Assembly: GCA_030689795.1 (NCBI GenBank)
Contig: JAUYEO010000238.1
Span: 1 to 14,036, forward strand
Direction of reading: 5' to 3'
Length of the DNA: 14,036 nucleotides
From: Desulfobacterales bacterium
GTDB lineage: Bacteria > Desulfobacterota > Desulfobacteria > Desulfobacterales > RPRI01
The translations under genes and the position numbers were made by a program. The notes beneath the pieces are model-generated. The model saw only the letters and a list, made by a program, of their open reading frames with translations, did not search any database and was not told the origin of the DNA. Shown here piece after piece: positions 12,914 through 14,036 of this stretch. How positions within the stretch are numbered: the first letter of the stretch is position 1; each line of letters begins with the position of its first letter.

Positions 12914-14036
12914 ATGAAAAAACAGACCGCTTTTCAATCGATATCGCTGCTCGTGAAACCAGCCTCAGGCCTGTGCAACCTTTCCTGCGAGTACTGTTTT
13001 TACCGGCGCGTAAAAGACCTTTACCCGGAAATGCCGACTAAAATGAGTCGCTTTGCGGCAGAGGCCGTGATCCGAAAGACGCTCTTCGCAGATGCACCGC
13101 TCAACAGTTTCTGCTGGCAGGGAGGGGAACCGCTGTTGATGGGACTCGACTTCTTCCGGGACGCGGTCGCTTTTCAGAAAAAATACGCCAGCCCCGGTCA
13201 GGCCGTTGAAAACTCTATGCAGACCAATGGCCTGCTTCTGGACGATCGATGGTGCGAGTTTCTTCGTAAAGAGAATTTTCTTGTCGGCATCAGTCTGGAT
13301 GGTCCTGCCCCGATCCATGATTTTTATAGAAAGGATCATGCACAAAAAGGAACCTTTACAGAGGTGATGCGGAGCATCGGGTTGATGAAAAAGCACGGTG
13401 TCCAGTTCAATATCCTGTGCCTGCTGACCGACCGAAATATTAAATCACCGGTGGATCTGTATAATTTTTTCCGATCCCATGATTTTAAATTCCTTCAATT
13501 CATTAACTGCTTTGAGAATGATTACACGTCCGGCGCGCTGAAAGCATTCTCCGTACGCGGGGAGGAAACCGGGGCATTTTACATTAGGCTGTTTGACGAG
13601 TGGTTCGGAAAGGGCTTCTTTGATGTATCGATCAGGTTTTTCGAAGATATCCTGTTGTACCTTGTTGACGGCGTCAAGGCGTTATGCTGCTACAATGACG
13701 CATGCAGCAGCTACCTGGTTGTCGAACATAACGGAGACTGTTACCCATGCGATTTTTTCGTCTTCGAGGAATGGAAGATCGGGAACCTGATGAAGAGCGA
13801 CCTCCGGACCATTATGAACAGTCCGCTGCGGTCCAGGTTCGCTTCCCTCAAAGCGGATCTTCCGGAAGCATGCAGAGAGTGCCGGATTGCCCCCTTCTGC
13901 AAGGGCGACTGTACCCGGTTCAGATATCTTCCGGAAACCGGGTACAAAAATATCAGCGAGTACTGTACTGCGATCAAGAGGGTTTATCATCACATTGAAC
14001 AGCACCTGCCGGAAATCAGACAAAGGGTTGCGGCCT
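12914..14036 (+). CDS. Anaerobic sulfatase-maturating enzyme (radical SAM/SPASM), 3' end cut by the window
   Basis: The first 374 residues of a radical SAM enzyme that oxidises the active-site Cys or Ser of sulfatases to formylglycine in the cytosol without oxygen. The SAM cluster motif CNLSCEYC has Cys21, Cys25 and Cys28, followed by QGGEPLL (69-75) and the SLDGP strand (127-131). The C-terminal SPASM cysteines are complete: C258/C259, C264, C276, C279, then CRECRIAPFCKGDC (320-333) and C351. Asp280 directly follows C279, matching the catalytic Asp proposed for characterised anSMEs. The frame is open to the right edge with no stop. The start is the first ATG before the conserved region; its ribosome site is weak, which suggests translational coupling to the sulfatase 33 bp upstream. 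The pair forms a self-sufficient sulfatase operon. Confidence 0.96.
   Translation, partial: MKKQTAFQSISLLVKPASGLCNLSCEYCFYRRVKDLYPEMPTKMSRFAAEAVIRKTLFADAPLNSFCWQGGEPLLMGLDFFRDAVAFQKKYASPGQAVENSMQTNGLLLDDRWCEFLRKENFLVGISLDGPAPIHDFYRKDHAQKGTFTEVMRSIGLMKKHGVQFNILCLLTDRNIKSPVDLYNFFRSHDFKFLQFINCFENDYTSGALKAFSVRGEETGAFYIRLFDEWFGKGFFDVSIRFFEDILLYLVDGVKALCCYNDACSSYLVVEHNGDCYPCDFFVFEEWKIGNLMKSDLRTIMNSPLRSRFASLKADLPEACRECRIAPFCKGDCTRFRYLPETGYKNISEYCTAIKRVYHHIEQHLPEIRQRVAA

Noticed and set aside
12965..13396. 143-codon minus-strand open frame opposite the maturase
   Set aside because: The plus strand encodes the complete radical SAM motif set over the same bases. The antisense frame has no ribosome site or recognisable motif.

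Overview
The window reads as bacterial chromosome, most likely from a Gram-negative anaerobe of the Desulfobacterota (Desulfobacterales-like). This placement is inference. It rests on the gene families, on an oxygen-independent sulfatase maturase, and on intergenic spacers filled with short palindromic repeats of a style I associate from memory with that group. There are twelve protein genes, one cut by the right edge. I see no RNA genes, CRISPR array or transposase.

Region 1 (about 84-6150, all minus strand) is a five-gene catabolic or biotransformation cluster. In transcription order it holds an SDR dehydrogenase (6067-5231), a thiamine-diphosphate lyase/carboligase of the acetolactate synthase / 2-hydroxyacyl-CoA lyase superfamily (4990-3296), a spinster-like MFS transporter (3125-1827), a second SDR (1739-924) and a TetR repressor (713-90). 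A sigma70-like promoter followed by a near-perfect 21-bp palindrome precedes the first gene and is a good candidate operator for the TetR protein. The substrate is unknown. A consistent chemistry would be MFS uptake or export, C-C bond making or breaking by the ThDP enzyme, and oxidation or reduction of a hydroxyl/carbonyl by the SDRs.

Region 2 (6068-6526) is a 459-bp spacer with a 171-bp nested hairpin element. It is followed by a single universal stress protein (6527-6919, +), which converges on a SLOG-like Rossmann protein (7618-7061, -).

Region 3 (7745-9704, minus) pairs a double-ACT regulatory protein with a UPF0210/PFL (DUF711-type) protein. This is a conserved pair of unknown biochemical role. 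A promoter-bearing divergent gap separates it from a DHH/DHHA1-CBS-CBS phosphoesterase (9912-11210, +).

Region 4 (11327-14036, +) is a sulfatase operon: a Tat-exported, cysteine-type sulfatase with its radical SAM formylglycine-generating maturase immediately downstream (cut by the right edge). Together they would give a mature sulfatase outside the cytoplasm without oxygen.

The most unusual feature is the density and variety of spacer repeats. They include a 148-bp whole-element palindrome (5083-5230), a 171-bp nested hairpin (6220-6390), a 115-bp element with 26-bp inverted ends (799-913), a GTCACTCCCG-type hairpin (3190-3261), and two arrays of a degenerate 8-bp unit (1784-1815 and 7695-7734). 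One 11-mer recurs four times and carries the TetR stop codon.
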